Notes under the pieces: model-generated | Databases searched by the model: none | What the model was told of the DNA's origin: nothing | What the model saw: only the letters and a program-made list of their open reading frames with translations | In this document: positions 28,122 to 38,603 of the stretch, one piece after another | Layout of the letters: every line of letters starts with the position of its first letter | Position numbering within the stretch: the stretch's first letter is position 1 | Program-made: the position numbers and the translations under genes | DNA from: Bacteroides pyogenes | GTDB taxonomy: Bacteria; Bacteroidota; Bacteroidia; Bacteroidales; Bacteroidaceae | Length of the DNA stretch: 64,000 nt | Direction of reading: 5' to 3' | Assembly (NCBI RefSeq): GCF_014196225.1 | Contig: NZ_JACIDI010000001.1 | Coordinates: 216,711 to 280,710 of the forward strand

Positions 28122-29147
28122 CTATTTGTAGAACCTTATTTTCCCGTTGTCCAGATATTCTCTTTTGAAAATATCGACAAACAGAAGGAAGAGGGAGAGA
28201 AGCAACGGTCCGAAAATGACCCCCATGAAACCGAAGAGCCGAAGCCCGATGACAACTCCGAAGACGGTGATGAGCGGGTGGATATCCGCCATTTGCTTCT
28301 GGATGATGAACCGGATGAGGTTGTCGGAATTGGATACAATGATAACTCCGTAGGCGGCTATCCCCACGGCTCCGAACCAATCGTCGCTGAGCGCCATGTA
28401 GATGGCGGCGGGCAGCCATACGATTCCCGATCCCACTACCGGTATGATGCTTGCAATGCTGGTGAGCACCCCCAGAATGATGGCGTTGGGAACACCGAAT
28501 ATGAAGAACCCGACTGTTGCCACAGCTCCTTGTATCAGGGCCAGCAGAGGGATGCCGATGGCATTGGAACGAATGATCATATTGATCTCGCTGGTCACGT
28601 TCAGTCGGTTTTCCTTATCGAAAGGAAGCAGTTCGCTCGCATATTGCTCCATCCGTTCGCCTCCCATCAGCATGAAGTAAAGCACGAAGATGAGTACGAA
28701 GATGTTGATTACGAAGCTGCCGATTCCGCCCATCACGGCCTGCCCGATACGCGGAAGCTGGGCTACCAGAAAAGAAATTGCGTCATCGCCCAGTATATCG
28801 TATCCCGTTTCTTGCCGGATAACCGTTGCCAATTGCTCTATGGGAGCAATGAATGACTGCGGGTCCAGATTGATGTCTTGCAGTTTGTTCACCAGCATCC
28901 AAACGATTAGCGAAAGCGGAACCAGAAAGAACAGGATCGCTTCTACGGTAATAATAACCGCTCCGATAACCCGTTTTATCCTTCGTTTCTTGGTGAGATA
29001 GAACATTTGCTTCCGTACGAGCGTATAGATGGTCAATGCTCCAAGCAATCCTCCTATGAAAGGAGCCATCTGTCTTAAGATGATGACGCCCATCAGCAGA
29101 ACGATGCCAATGAGCGAATATTTCCGGTATCTGCTGGTAAAGTCCAT
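28122..29147 (-). CDS. AI-2E family transporter
   Basis: The 341-residue protein has about seven to eight membrane helices. Its characteristic C-terminal part (LIQGAVATVGFFIFGVPNAIILGV, then ASIIPVVGSGIVWLP and GVVIGLRLFGFMGVIFGPL) is typical of the AI-2E/PerM family. Members have been linked to autoinducer-2 export and to sodium-proton exchange, so the substrate remains open. Length is usual. Confidence 0.88.
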   Translation of the reverse strand: MDFTSRYRKYSLIGIVLLMGVIILRQMAPFIGGLLGALTIYTLVRKQMFYLTKKRRIKRVIGAVIITVEAILFFLVPLSLIVWMLVNKLQDINLDPQSFIAPIEQLATVIRQETGYDILGDDAISFLVAQLPRIGQAVMGGIGSFVINIFVLIFVLYFMLMGGERMEQYASELLPFDKENRLNVTSEINMIIRSNAIGIPLLALIQGAVATVGFFIFGVPNAIILGVLTSIASIIPVVGSGIVWLPAAIYMALSDDWFGAVGIAAYGVIIVSNSDNLIRFIIQKQMADIHPLITVFGVVIGLRLFGFMGVIFGPLLLSLFLLFVDIFKREYLDNGKIRFYK

Positions 29148-29204
29148 GGTATATATCTTTGCTGTTTATGAAAAATAACACGAAAAAGGAGAAAAAAGTT
29201 TATT

Positions 29205-29655
29205 CGTCCGCTTTTTTCTTTCATTGTTTTGGTCGTTCTGCTTCGCATTCTTGCTACGGAGTGAAACAGTAGCCGGGTCTTCTCTTTCATGCTGGCAATA
29301 TCTTGCAGGAAGTTACTGCTACGGGGCAAAGCAGTAGCCGAGTCTCCTCTTTCACTTCAGAGAAATCCGGCTGTACATCGAAGCTGATAGGCGAAGCAGT
29401 AGCCGGGTTTTTTCCGTTCATCGTCGCGAGCGTTCGATTTTGCTTGTCTGCCACAGGGGGAGCAGTATCTTGTTCTTCTTTTTCATCGTTTCAGTCGTAC
29501 GATTTTGTTTTTTCTGCGGCAGGAAAAAGTAAGCAGGGGTTTCTTTTGCTACTGTCGTAAGCTTTCGGCACATGATAAACGCTACCGAATCGAAGTAAGC
29601 AGGGGTCTCTTTTGCTACTGTCGTAAGCTTTCGGCTTGCAGAAAAGGCGGGAATC
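29205..29655. repeat. Array of about six 65-66-bp units
   Basis: cagtagccgg and related words (cagtat, aagcagg) fall at 29267, 29332, 29397, 29463, about 29529 and 29595, giving spacings of 65, 65, 66, 66 and 66 bp. ctttcat recurs 66 bp apart at 29218 and 29284. The last two units are nearly identical to each other (gtaagcaggggt..tcttttgctactgtcgtaagc). The array lies between the AI-2E gene and the end of bioD. Confidence 0.92.
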
Positions 29656-29702
29656 GCCGTCGCTTTGCCGCGCCGTTTCTTCTTCCCCTTTTTGCCCTGC
29701 GT

Positions 29703-30356
29703 TTACTTGGTTTGCAGTTCAGGCACGAGCACGAATCCGGTTTCGGGGAAGTGCTTGCCGATATATTCGCGGATAAACTCCATCGTATCGTTCTGTATGG
29801 TTTTGTCTTCCACCGGCGGATACAGGTTGTACGCCACCGTGTCGAGGGTGATGCCCCGCCGCTGTATGGCCTCGAAGCTGAGCAACGTATGGTTGATGCT
29901 CCCCAGTTTGCCGGAGGTGACGAAGATGAGTGGATAGTCCTCCCGCGCGATGTAGTCGATGGTCAGAAGCTCCTTCGTCAGCGGAACCATGAGTCCGCCC
30001 GCCCCTTCCAGCAGTACGGAGTCGTAGCGTTCGCTCAGCCTTTCGGTCGCCTCTTTTATCTTGCGGAAGTCGATCGCGCGGTTGTCGATGCGGGAGGCGA
30101 GGAGCGGCGAGGCGGGATACGAGAAAATCTCCGGCATGGTCCATCCCTTCTCATCCTCTTCGGTGAACGGGATTCCCATGATGCGGCGGTGCAGGTCGAT
30201 GTCTTCCGAATGCCCCACGTTGCCCGTCTGAATGAATTTCTGGGTGATGGTGCGCCGTCCCGCCCTGTTCCATTCGCGGGCGATGAAGGCTGTGGCATAG
30301 CTTTTTCCGGCATCCGTGTCGATGCCGCTGACAAAATATACATTCTGTTTCATCAT
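29703..30356 (-). CDS. bioD: Dethiobiotin synthase
   Basis: The 217-residue ATPase makes dethiobiotin from diaminopelargonate, CO2 and ATP. It shows the P-loop-like [23 protein letters not shown], and [12 protein letters not shown] with the Glu and Gly of the family. Its start overlaps the end of bioC by 4 bases (ATGA), indicating translational coupling. It is the last gene of the biotin operon. Confidence 0.93.
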   Translation of the reverse strand: MMKQNVYFVSGIDTDAGKSYATAFIAREWNRAGRRTITQKFIQTGNVGHSEDIDLHRRIMGIPFTEEDEKGWTMPEIFSYPASPLLASRIDNRAIDFRKIKEATERLSERYDSVLLEGAGGLMVPLTKELLTIDYIAREDYPLIFVTSGKLGSINHTLLSFEAIQRRGITLDTVAYNLYPPVEDKTIQNDTMEFIREYIGKHFPETGFVLVPELQTK

Positions 30357-31150
30357 TCTTTCTTTTTAGCGATTATATAAATAGGGTGATAAGTGAGCGA
30401 TACGGAATGGTCGCGGCGGAAAAGGCGGTCGTACCGCTCGCAGAATTCGCGCAGGTCGCGGCGTGTCCACGGACGCGTCGCTCCACCTTCTTGTCCGGTT
30501 AGAATAGAGCCTCTGTTCGACCGAAATGGAGCGTTCACTCCGGTCTGTTTGAGGTGGTAAAGCACCTCGATAGAGCCTCTGAATGCAAGCGGTATGATTT
30601 CCTCCTCCGAGTGTATGATGTCGAAGCGGGGCGATAAAGCCTTTTCCAGTTCTTCCAACGAACGGTACGGAAGTCCGTTGCCGGTGAGCGTTCTCACTTC
30701 GCGCATGTTTTCCTTCCCGAAGGTGCTGAACGCAAAGTACCCCCGGCTGCGGAGCAGGGCATTGCACCGCTCGAAGAATTTTTCGGGCGATTCGAACCAT
30801 TGCAGCGCAGAGCAAGATGTGATCAGGCTCGTACCGGCGGGAAACGGAATCGTTTCGGCATCGCCGGGCAGGAAAGAAACCCGGTGTTCTTTCAGCAGAT
30901 CTCCGCAACACGCTTCCATCTTCGGGCAGAGGTCGTTCAGAAACAGCCTGCGGGGGCGGAAAGCGTCGAACAGCAAGCGGGAGTAAGTCCCCGTGCCGCA
31001 TCCGAACTCGATGACTTCCGGGCATGGAGAGGGGATGTGCGTTTGCAGCAGCCCGATCATTTTGCCGGCTATCCGGCGTTGTACGTTCGCTTCTCGCGGG
31101 TAAGTCGCCGCCGCTTTGCCGAAACGTTCGGCTATCAGTGATTTATCCAT
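30353..31150 (-). CDS. bioC: Malonyl-ACP O-methyltransferase
   Basis: The 265-residue SAM-dependent methyltransferase has the motif I sequence [15 protein letters not shown] near 45, and [19 protein letters not shown] typical of BioC. It methylates malonyl-ACP so that fatty acid synthesis can build the pimeloyl chain. It overlaps bioG by 8 bases and bioD by 4, so the three are probably translated in a coupled way. Confidence 0.92.
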   Translation of the reverse strand: MDKSLIAERFGKAAATYPREANVQRRIAGKMIGLLQTHIPSPCPEVIEFGCGTGTYSRLLFDAFRPRRLFLNDLCPKMEACCGDLLKEHRVSFLPGDAETIPFPAGTSLITSCSALQWFESPEKFFERCNALLRSRGYFAFSTFGKENMREVRTLTGNGLPYRSLEELEKALSPRFDIIHSEEEIIPLAFRGSIEVLYHLKQTGVNAPFRSNRGSILTGQEGGATRPWTRRDLREFCERYDRLFRRDHSVSLTYHPIYIIAKKKE

Positions 31151-31817
31151 GTACGTTTGTTATCTGTCGGTTGGTCAATAGGTTTTCGAAAAGAGAGCGG
31201 CTGTAATGGGCGGCTTCGGTCTGCGTCACGTCTGTCGTGCCCGACCATGCCCTCAACTGGTTTGCCGGCGGGAAAATCCGGTCGTCGGTTCCCACCACCG
31301 CCTGTCGCCACCGGAATGCCGGAGCCGGGAGCGCATCGTATTGCCTGCGGATGGATTCGAGTTCTTCCTTCAGCTCTTCCGCAGTCCGTTGCGGCATCAC
31401 ATCCGCAAAGGCCTCGTACTCGTCCGCCGAGCCGCACATCCTACGGCGGAACTTCCGCAGGGTCTGCTCGTTGAGCCCTTGCAACGTCCCCTCGAAGATG
31501 GAAGGAGGGATGCCCCTCGTTTCGTCGATGGGGTAGGGAGTGCCGTTGATCGCTATGCTTTGGGTGACGGGGAGATCCGGAAACCGGCGCATGACTTGCG
31601 TAGCCGCCCATACCCCCATCGACCATCCGATGAGGGTGATGCGGGAGTAGGCTTGCAGCAGGGTGTCGTCGAACTCCGGCGAGCGGTAGTCGTAGCAGAT
31701 CATCCAGTCGCACCCCGCAGGACGTATGCGGGCGAACGGGCGTTCGTTCATCCCCCAGCCTGCGAAGAAAAGCAGCAGCTCCGGTTCGTTATTTTTTATC
31801 ATAAACAGTTGCTCCAT
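31143..31817 (-). CDS. bioG: Pimeloyl-ACP methyl ester esterase, BioG type
   Basis: The 224-residue alpha/beta hydrolase starts with the BioG-like [15 protein letters not shown] and has the nucleophile elbow GWSMG near residue 78 and a likely catalytic Asp/His pair ([19 protein letters not shown]). It removes the methyl group that ends pimeloyl synthesis. I chose the start MEQLF at 31817. A frame extending to 31874 would take its first codons from the repeat array. Confidence 0.85.
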   Translation of the reverse strand: MEQLFMIKNNEPELLLFFAGWGMNERPFARIRPAGCDWMICYDYRSPEFDDTLLQAYSRITLIGWSMGVWAATQVMRRFPDLPVTQSIAINGTPYPIDETRGIPPSIFEGTLQGLNEQTLRKFRRRMCGSADEYEAFADVMPQRTAEELKEELESIRRQYDALPAPAFRWRQAVVGTDDRIFPPANQLRAWSGTTDVTQTEAAHYSRSLFENLLTNRQITNVHG

Positions 31818-31844
31818 CGGTTTATCGTTTTTCAGTCGGTCTAT

Positions 31845-32400
31845 ATTATCTTTTTTATCGGTTAGTTTATACACTTCTTTCAGTTTGTTTACGCTCTGTC
31901 AAGCCGGTTTGTCTTGCTTTTACCAATCTGTTTATATCTTCTCTTTCAACCTTCTTTATCACTCCTTCCAGCCTTTTTACGCTCTGTCAAGTCAGCTTGT
32001 CTTCCTTTTGGCAGTCTGTTTATGTTCAGTTAGGTCGACTTGTTTTGCTTCTTTCAGTTTGTTTATAACCTTTTTTTTCAGTTCTGTTTATCGCTTCTTC
32101 CAGTTTGTTTACGCTCTGTCAAGTCGGTTTGTCTTGCTTTTGCCAGTCTGTTTATATCTTCTCTTTCAACCTTCTTTATCACTCCTTCCAGCCTTTTTAT
32201 GCTCTTTCAAGTCAGCTTGTCTTGCTTTTGGCAGTCTGTTTATGCTCAGTCAGATCGACTTGTTTTGCTTCTTTACAGTCTGTTTATACCTTCTCTTTCA
32301 GTTTCCTTTATCACTTCTTCCAGCCTATTTATGCTCTCTCAAGCCGATCTGTCTTGCTTTTGCCAGTCAGTCTATCGCTTCTATCAACCTCTTTATATCG
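31845..32400. repeat. 44-bp monomers in a 220-bp higher-order repeat inside the bio operon
   Basis: acgctctgtcaag and its variants fall at 31891, 31979, 32111, 32199 and 32331, with spacings of 88, 132, 88 and 132 bp, i.e. 2, 3, 2 and 3 times 44. The basic monomer is about 44 bp (cagtttgttta..cttgcttttgc alternating with tctgtttatatcttctctttc), and five monomers form a 220-bp unit repeated about 2.4 times. The last monomers run into the 3' end of bioF at 32367-32400. A long hydrophobic frame on the plus strand is an effect of the T-rich repeat. Confidence 0.93.
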
Positions 32401-33521
32401 TGTTCCGTCAGGTCTGCCGTCAGCGAGAAGCGGAGGCGGGAAGTGCCTTCGGGAACTGTGGGCGGGCGTACGGGGAGGACGTAGAATCCTTTCCGCTGCA
32501 ATTCGTCTGCTTTGAGCACGGCGGCTTCGCTTGCTCCCGCAATGAGAGGGATGATGTGGCTCTCCGAAGGACTATCGTATCCTTTTGCCGCCAACGCTTG
32601 TTTCAGCGTAGAGCTGATGCGTGATAAATGTTCCCTTCTGTCCGAAAATTCCGGCAGCCGACCGAGCACCCATGACGTCCATGCGATGTTCACCGGCGGG
32701 AGAGCCGTAGTGAAGATCAGCGTCCGCATCTTGTTGATGAGGTATTCTCTCACCACCTTCCGGCATACGATGTATGCCCCTGCGGAGGCGGCAGCTTTTC
32801 CGAACGTGCCCACCAGAAAGTCGATTTGCCCGATGCACCCCTGTTCTTCGGCGCATCCCAGTCCGTTCGCACCCCGCACACCGAAAGCATGCGCTTCGTC
32901 GACATACAGGAGCACGTTGGGGTAGCTTTGTTTCAGCCGCACCAACGCGCGGAGGTCGCTCACATCTCCGTCCATGCTGAATATGCTTTCGGTGACGAGG
33001 ATGATTTGCCGGTACGCGTCGTGATGCTGTTCCACCAGCCGGGCGGCCTGCGCCAGATCGTTGTGCCGGTAACGGATACATTTGGCTGCCGACAGCCGGA
33101 TGCCGTCGATGAGGCTGGCGTGTACCAGTTTGTCGGCGAGTATCAGCGTCTGTGCGTCGCTCACCGCAGGCAGAATCCCCGTGTTAGCATGGTATCCGCT
33201 GTTGAATATCAGCGCGCTTTCCGTTCCGAACATTTCCGCCAGTCGCCCTTCCAACTCTTCGCAGGCGGTAAAGTTGCCCGTGAGCAATCGCGACGAAGAG
33301 GCTGAGGGAAAGAAATTGCGGGGAGTGAGCGTGCGCATGAACGCTTCCCGCAACGACGGCTCATTCGCCAGTCCCAGATAATCGTTCGACGAAAGGTTCA
33401 GCATCCGCCGTCCGTTCAGTATCACTTCGCGTCCGTCGTGCACCAGCGGAGGAAGCGAACGGAAGTTCCCTTTCCTTTTCAGCGTCTCCAACTCTTCGTG
33501 CATCGTTTCCAATATATTCAT
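32367..33521 (-). CDS. bioF: 8-amino-7-oxononanoate synthase
   Basis: The 384-residue PLP enzyme condenses pimeloyl-ACP with alanine. It shows NLSSNDYLGLA near 40, VTESIFSMDGDVS, DEAHAFGVRG near 200, and the PLP lysine in VGTFGKAAASAGAY near 230. The start MNILETMHEEL at 33521 fits the family; an in-frame ATG at 33575 would add 18 residues. Its 3' end forms part of the repeat array that separates it from bioG by about 550 bp. Confidence 0.92.
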   Translation of the reverse strand: MNILETMHEELETLKRKGNFRSLPPLVHDGREVILNGRRMLNLSSNDYLGLANEPSLREAFMRTLTPRNFFPSASSSRLLTGNFTACEELEGRLAEMFGTESALIFNSGYHANTGILPAVSDAQTLILADKLVHASLIDGIRLSAAKCIRYRHNDLAQAARLVEQHHDAYRQIILVTESIFSMDGDVSDLRALVRLKQSYPNVLLYVDEAHAFGVRGANGLGCAEEQGCIGQIDFLVGTFGKAAASAGAYIVCRKVVREYLINKMRTLIFTTALPPVNIAWTSWVLGRLPEFSDRREHLSRISSTLKQALAAKGYDSPSESHIIPLIAGASEAAVLKADELQRKGFYVLPVRPPTVPEGTSRLRFSLTADLTEHDIKRLIEAID

Positions 33522-33605
33522 CTCATTTCTTGTTTCCTTGTTGATGTATGTTACGAACCCAAGATGTCGGCTCATTTTTTCAAGCCTTTCTCAAGTCTTC
33601 CTCCT

Positions 33606-35831
33606 TTACATCTCTTTCACTATTTTCAGCACTCCCGCACTCAGCTTGCTCAGTTGTTCCGGCGTGATGACGAACGGCGGCATCAGGTACACCAGTCTGC
33701 CGAACGGCCGCACCCATATCCCTTCTTCCACGAATCGCCGCTGCATATAAGCCATATCCACAGGCTGCTTTGTCTCTATCACGCCGATGGCGCCCAGCAC
33801 ACGTACGTCCGCCACTTGCGGCAGTTGTGCCGCCGGAGCCAGTTCTTCTTTCAGTTGCCGTTCGATGCGTTTTACTTTCGTTTCCCAGTCCGATTCGAGC
33901 AACAGGCGGATCGAGGCGCAAGCCACGGCGCAAGCCAGCGGGTTGCCCATGAACGTGGGGCCGTGCATGAACACACCCGGAGCATGGTTGGATATGGTAT
34001 CGGCTATCCGGTTGGAAGCCAGAACCGCCGAGAGCGTCACATATCCTCCCGTAAGCGCCTTGCCGATGCACATGATGTCCGGCTCTACGCCGGCATGTTC
34101 CCAGGCAAAGAGCTTTCCGGTACGTCCGAATCCGGTGGCTATCTCGTCGAATATCAGCAGGACGTCGTGTTTGCGGCATAGGCGGGCGGCTTCGCGCAGG
34201 TATTGCGGGTGGTAGAACCGCATTCCTCCCGCCCCTTGCACCACAGGCTCGAGAATCAATGCCGCCAGTTCGCCGGCATGCTCTTCCATTACCTTTTGAA
34301 GGGGCAGGATGTCTGAGGGATCCCACTCCCCATCGAATCTCGAACGGGGGGCGGGAACGAAATGGCGGATGGGCAGCGATGAACCGAAAAGACTGTGCAT
34401 CCCCGTCACCGGGTCGCATACCGACATGGCGTTCCACGTATCGCCGTGGTATCCCGAACGGATGGTTGCGAAATTGCTTTTCGACGGTTTGCCTGCCGCA
34501 TAGGCATACTGCACCGCCATTTTCATGGCAACCTCCACCGCCACCGAGCCCGAGTCGGCGTAGAAAATTTTCTGCATCGAGGGAGGGACGATACGGAGCA
34601 GCGACTTCGCCAATTCGATGGCAGGTTCGTGGGTCAGTCCGCCGAACATCACGTGCGACATGCTTTCCAATTGCTCCCGTACGGCTTCGTTCAGCACCGG
34701 ATGGTTGTACCCGTGCACCGCGCACCACCACGAAGACATCCCCTCTACCAGCGTCTCTCCGCTTTCGAGGGTAATGGTGGCTCCTTCGGCACTCCTTACC
34801 TTGTACACCGGAAGCGGGTCGGTGGTCGAGGTGTACGGGTGCCACAGATGCTCTCGGTCGAACTGCGAGTCGGGGAAACGGTATCCTTTTTTCAGTATCA
34901 TCTCTTTGTCGTCCGAAACCTTCGAACCGAGCGTGGTGAGCAGGTCGCCCACGATGGCGGAGTTGATCCCGATGTAGAGAGCTTTGTGCATGGCTTCCTG
35001 CGAGAGTTGCGAGCGTCCTCCCGCGAAACGGAGAAAGGCTGTGGGATTGATGAAGCGGAACAGGGCGATGGTGGTCAGCACCTCTTCCTCTTCCAGAGGC
35101 TTCTGCCCTTCGAGCGGAGTGCCTGCGATGGGACTCAGCAGATTGATAGGGATAGACTGCACGCCCAGCTTGCGGAGGGTGAAAGCAAATTCGATGCGTT
35201 GTTCCATCGTTTCGCCCATACCGATGATTCCCCCGCAGCAGATGTCCATGCCCACCCGTCGGGCGGCCGCCAGTGTCTCGAGCTTCTGTTCCTGAGTATG
35301 CGTGGAGCAGAGTTGCGGGAAATAAGAAGGGGCGGTTTCCAGATTGCAGTGGTAGCGTGTGATGCCGGCATCGTGGAGCTGCCTGAGCTCTTCTTCTTCC
35401 AACAACCCCAATGAGGCGCATAGTTGGATGGACGAATGGCGGCGGATATGGCGCGTGGTATCGCAAAGCCGGGAAAGTTGTTTGGAGGAAGGTTTTCGTC
35501 CGCTGGTGACGAGCGAGAAGCGGTTTACGCTTTGATTTTCGTTGTATCGGGCTTGCCGGAGGCATTCTTCTGCGGGGAGGAGGTCGTAAATATCCGCTTT
35601 GGTACGGTAGTGGGCGGATTGTGCACACCATTTGCAGTTTTCGGGACATTTGCCCGATTTGGCATTGATGATGGAGCACATGTCGAATTCTTGTGAGGCA
35701 CAAGCGACGGTTATCTCGTGCGCAGCGGCATATAAAGCCTCGCGGTCGGCCGTATCGGCAAGCCAGGCTGCTTGTTCGGAAGAGATGTCGCCCCCGGACA
35801 ACACCTGTTCTTTGATCTCTTCGAGTGTCAT
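33606..35831 (-). CDS. bioB-bioA: Fused biotin synthase and DAPA aminotransferase
   Basis: The 741-residue protein carries two enzymes. Residues 1-310 are the radical-SAM biotin synthase BioB: the cluster Cys in [13 protein letters not shown] near 45, [13 protein letters not shown], and [16 protein letters not shown]. Residues 320-741 are the PLP aminotransferase Bio[10 protein letters not shown] at its start, [27 protein letters not shown], and the PLP lysine in [17 protein letters not shown]. The fusion is known from Bacteroides. The ATG at 35831 ([10 protein letters not shown]) fits BioB N-termini. The consensus promoter lies 220-250 bp upstream, leaving a long leader. Confidence 0.93.
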   Translation of the reverse strand: MTLEEIKEQVLSGGDISSEQAAWLADTADREALYAAAHEITVACASQEFDMCSIINAKSGKCPENCKWCAQSAHYRTKADIYDLLPAEECLRQARYNENQSVNRFSLVTSGRKPSSKQLSRLCDTTRHIRRHSSIQLCASLGLLEEEELRQLHDAGITRYHCNLETAPSYFPQLCSTHTQEQKLETLAAARRVGMDICCGGIIGMGETMEQRIEFAFTLRKLGVQSIPINLLSPIAGTPLEGQKPLEEEEVLTTIALFRFINPTAFLRFAGGRSQLSQEAMHKALYIGINSAIVGDLLTTLGSKVSDDKEMILKKGYRFPDSQFDREHLWHPYTSTTDPLPVYKVRSAEGATITLESGETLVEGMSSWWCAVHGYNHPVLNEAVREQLESMSHVMFGGLTHEPAIELAKSLLRIVPPSMQKIFYADSGSVAVEVAMKMAVQYAYAAGKPSKSNFATIRSGYHGDTWNAMSVCDPVTGMHSLFGSSLPIRHFVPAPRSRFDGEWDPSDILPLQKVMEEHAGELAALILEPVVQGAGGMRFYHPQYLREAARLCRKHDVLLIFDEIATGFGRTGKLFAWEHAGVEPDIMCIGKALTGGYVTLSAVLASNRIADTISNHAPGVFMHGPTFMGNPLACAVACASIRLLLESDWETKVKRIERQLKEELAPAAQLPQVADVRVLGAIGVIETKQPVDMAYMQRRFVEEGIWVRPFGRLVYLMPPFVITPEQLSKLSAGVLKIVKEM

Positions 35832-36048
35832 ATAAGTAAGATATGGGATGGTTTGAGCGGCGTTCTGTTTCCGAAGAGACATCGCCACCACATTGGTATG
35901 CAGGTGGCCGATGCGGACTTCACGTCCCAGACTCGCGAATACGGCATAGTTTTTCCTGCCCCAATAGCGGAAGCTGGAAAAAGAATGTTTACCCTGTACG
36001 CGCTCTTTTCTCTTCATCTGAAAGCTGCTTGAATCTTTATTTACGGGG

Positions 36049-36079
36049 CAAATGTATAAAGAATCTTTTTGCCTGCAAA
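36049..36079 (-). promoter_or_regulatory. Consensus promoter of the biotin operon
   Basis: Minus-strand TTTG (36076-36079), 19 bp, TACATTTG (36049-36056) is a full match to the Bacteroides consensus. The leader to the BioB start is about 210 nt. Confidence 0.75.
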
Positions 36080-36082
36080 TCT

Positions 36083-37186
36083 TTATTTCCTTTTTCTTTT
36101 GCGGTATTCTTTGCGCAGGTGGAAGTTGAAACCCGCGTAGATTTGAAGGACACCGAAGCCGTTATGAAGGGAAAAGCTGCTGCGGTGATAATTGAATACC
36201 TGTCCTACGAACGAGGTCCCCACGTAGTATTTGCGGTTGTTGTACACCACTCCCGCGCGGGTGAGGAAATCGACGCTGATCTTATCGCTTGTATTCTCTA
36301 CTTCACTTGCTTCCACACTTATATCGGAGCTTTTATATGCCACCGACGGGTTCAGCGACAAACAAGCGAGGCAATTGCGTGCGAACACCCAGTTGTAAGC
36401 ATATCCGATGTTGAAACTGGCGTTGCTGTATTCTATCCGTGTCACCCGCATATCGGGATTCATGTTCTTTTGCACAAAGTCGGGGAAGCGACTGTTGTCG
36501 AAGTCGAGTTTGTGTTTGGAGAACGAGAAACCCGCGATAAGCGAGCCCGCGTTCCGACGCTGGTTGGTCGACTGGCTGAAAGCTGCGGGATAAGAGAACT
36601 TGCGGTTGTTGAATATATAATAGACATTCAGCCCTTTGATATTCACGTTCAGGCCGTCGAACTTGGCGGAGTAGCGGGGAGGAATATCCTCCGGAAATCC
36701 TTTGAGCTTATGTATCTTGTATCTGTTTCCCGTATTCCTGTAGAATAAATCCAGTCCGATTTTGGAACTGTACAGGCTCAGGTCGAACTCCGTGTTTTTG
36801 TTCTTCCGGTTTGTTTTTCGCGAAATGTCGTTGACGTCTACCGACCATCCCAGAAATATCCAGCGCCAGCCGAAGTATAAACCTACCTTGTGGTGCGGGT
36901 TGGGCGAGAAGCTGATTTTTTGGGCGTCGGGCTCCGAACCGCTTAGCGAATAATACTCGAAGTTGGTGATATGCGCGCCCATTATCGTGTAGTTGTAACG
37001 GTTGGGGCTGATGTATAGCGTGTCGAAATCGCTGAAGTTCAGAAACTTTCTGATTGCTTTTTTAAATCCGCTTGTTTGGGGAGCAGATGGTATGCTGTCG
37101 TGCACGAAGGTGGTGTCCCTTTCGGTATGGGCGCATAAGGGCAGTGTATAAAATAATACCAGTATGAAGGCAGTCTTTTTAATCAT
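36083..37186 (-). CDS. DUF4421 family outer-membrane-like protein
   Basis: The 367-residue product has a signal peptide ([19 protein letters not shown]). Alternating polar and aromatic strands throughout ([30 protein letters not shown]) suggest a beta barrel, and the pattern fits DUF4421 of Bacteroidales. It ends RKRKRK. Function is unknown. It lies just upstream of the bio promoter on the same strand, but its stop at 36083 lies before that promoter, so it need not be in the operon. Confidence 0.75.
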   Translation of the reverse strand: MIKKTAFILVLFYTLPLCAHTERDTTFVHDSIPSAPQTSGFKKAIRKFLNFSDFDTLYISPNRYNYTIMGAHITNFEYYSLSGSEPDAQKISFSPNPHHKVGLYFGWRWIFLGWSVDVNDISRKTNRKNKNTEFDLSLYSSKIGLDLFYRNTGNRYKIHKLKGFPEDIPPRYSAKFDGLNVNIKGLNVYYIFNNRKFSYPAAFSQSTNQRRNAGSLIAGFSFSKHKLDFDNSRFPDFVQKNMNPDMRVTRIEYSNASFNIGYAYNWVFARNCLACLSLNPSVAYKSSDISVEASEVENTSDKISVDFLTRAGVVYNNRKYYVGTSFVGQVFNYHRSSFSLHNGFGVLQIYAGFNFHLRKEYRKRKRK

Positions 37187-37437
37187 GGCACGAAATTATG
37201 AGATTTCGTCGAGTTTTGCTAACTTTCGGTTCGAAAAAAGACCCGCCCGGTGTAAAATGCGGAAGCAGGCATCTAAGGGAGTCGTCCGGGCGAAAGATGA
37301 TTCGCACCGATGAGGCCCGCAAATTCTCCGGCCCGCATTTCCAACCGCAACCTTGTTCTTTCTCTTTTAGTTAATATACTTTAAATGCTTAAACTATTCT
37401 GAATAAGTTCCTGTTTTTCAAGAAAAAAGTAATACGT

Positions 37438-37683
37438 ATGAATACAATTTGGTTTATTATTATCGGTGTTCTTGCCGGTTTAATCGCAGGTAAAATAATG
37501 CGTGGCGGAGGCTTTGGATTTTTGATCAATCTGTTGCTCGGTATTGTCGGAGGAGTGATCGGAGGATGGGTATTCAGTCTGTTCGGTTTGGAAGCTTCCG
37601 GTTTGGTAGGAAGTTTGATTACCGCTACAGTGGGAGCCATCTTGGTGCTGTGGATCGCTTCTCTGTTTTCTCGCCCTAAATAG
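37438..37683 (+). CDS. GlsB/YeaQ/YmgE family membrane protein
   Basis: The 81-residue protein has three membrane helices with the family pattern WFIIIGVLAGLIAGKIMRGGG and GIVGGVIGGWVF. In other bacteria such proteins are linked to general stress. It is a single-gene unit with a strong terminator 31 bp downstream. Confidence 0.88.
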   Translation: MNTIWFIIIGVLAGLIAGKIMRGGGFGFLINLLLGIVGGVIGGWVFSLFGLEASGLVGSLITATVGAILVLWIASLFSRPK

Positions 37684-37713
37684 GGAAAAATAAATTACTC
37701 TCTTGGTTATTAA

Positions 37714-37748
37714 GAGCGTGAGTTCCTTGTACCGGGGAACTCGCGCTC
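37714..37748. terminator. Strong bidirectional terminator
   Basis: The arms gagcgtgagttcc and ggaactcgcgctc (one G-T or C-A mismatch) are followed on the plus strand by ATTTTTTATTT. It serves the GlsB gene and lies at the converging end of cutC. Confidence 0.8.
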
Positions 37749-38514
37749 ATTTTTTATTTCCGGCAATGGAGCAGAGGGCATGGATGGTTTCCCTTACTCG
37801 TTTCACGGTAGTCGATGTGCGTTCGTACTCGTGGATATGCACCGTCCCTCCCATAGAAACCGATTCGTTTTTGTAAGTCATCGGGCTTCTTGCGCTTTCG
37901 CGGGCGGAGAAGTGAAACTCTTGTATGCCTGTTTCTTTCGCTATCCGCGCGATGTTCCCCTCATTCACCCCGCATCCCGCCAGCAGGATGATTCTTCCCG
38001 TCGCCTGTTTCTGCATCTCTCTGAGCAAAGGGATTCCTTTCTCGGCCGATGGCTGTTGCCCCGATGTCAGAATGCGGTGGCAGCCCAGTTCGATAATCTC
38101 TTCCATCGCTTTCTGCGGATTCCGGCACACATCGAATGCCCGGTGGAAAGTTACCGACATTCCTTTCGAGGCGTGCATCAACTCCCGCATGACGCTGAGG
38201 TCTATTTCCCCGTCGGTCGTCAGGCATCCGAATACCACTCCGTCTGCCTTTAAACGATGTGCCGCTTCTATATCCTTCAGCATGGTTCTCACTTCGATGG
38301 GAGAGTAGAGGAAGTCTCCGCCACGCGGACGGATAATGACATGCAGGCGGGTGTGGGTGAGAAGTTCGCGCGCCACGGATATTTCTCCGTAGGAGGGAGT
38401 CGTTCCTCCTTCGGGGATACCTGCGCAAAGCTCTACGCGATGCGCTCCGCCTGCTTGCGCCGCCAAGCAGCTTTCCACTGAGTTGGCGCAAATTTCAAAC
38501 TGATATTTCTTCAT
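37747..38514 (-). CDS. cutC: CutC family protein
   Basis: The 255-residue TIM-barrel protein has the family marks FEICANSVESCLAAQAGGA, RVELCAGIPEGGTTPS, VIIRPRGGDFLYS and LTSGQQPSAEKGI. It was first described in copper homeostasis, but the biochemical role is debated. Length is usual. Its stop overlaps the last base pairs of the terminator hairpin. Confidence 0.92.
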   Translation of the reverse strand: MKKYQFEICANSVESCLAAQAGGAHRVELCAGIPEGGTTPSYGEISVARELLTHTRLHVIIRPRGGDFLYSPIEVRTMLKDIEAAHRLKADGVVFGCLTTDGEIDLSVMRELMHASKGMSVTFHRAFDVCRNPQKAMEEIIELGCHRILTSGQQPSAEKGIPLLREMQKQATGRIILLAGCGVNEGNIARIAKETGIQEFHFSARESARSPMTYKNESVSMGGTVHIHEYERTSTTVKRVRETIHALCSIAGNKK

Positions 38515-38530
38515 AAACCGGTGTATTGAA

Positions 38531-38586
38531 AATCACGCAGACCGACGCCCCAATTGCATGTAATTGGGGCGTGAATCTGCGTGATT
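38531..38586. terminator. Long two-part hairpin between cutC and rny
   Basis: Two perfect 11-bp stems, aatcacgcaga/tctgcgtgatt outside and acgccccaatt/aattggggcgt inside, are separated by a 3x3 internal loop and closed by a 6-base loop. It lies 18 bp after the rny stop. The U-tract is weak, so it could be a terminator or an mRNA-stabilising end. Confidence 0.7.
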
Positions 38587-38603
38587 CTTTGGATTCCGTT
38601 TTG

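Noticed and set aside
31726..32484. Long hydrophobic open frame on the plus strand (252 codons)
   Set aside because: It lies over the T-rich 44-bp array and runs antisense into bioF and bioG. The monomer is not a multiple of three, and the composition explains the Phe/Leu/Ser/Cys richness.
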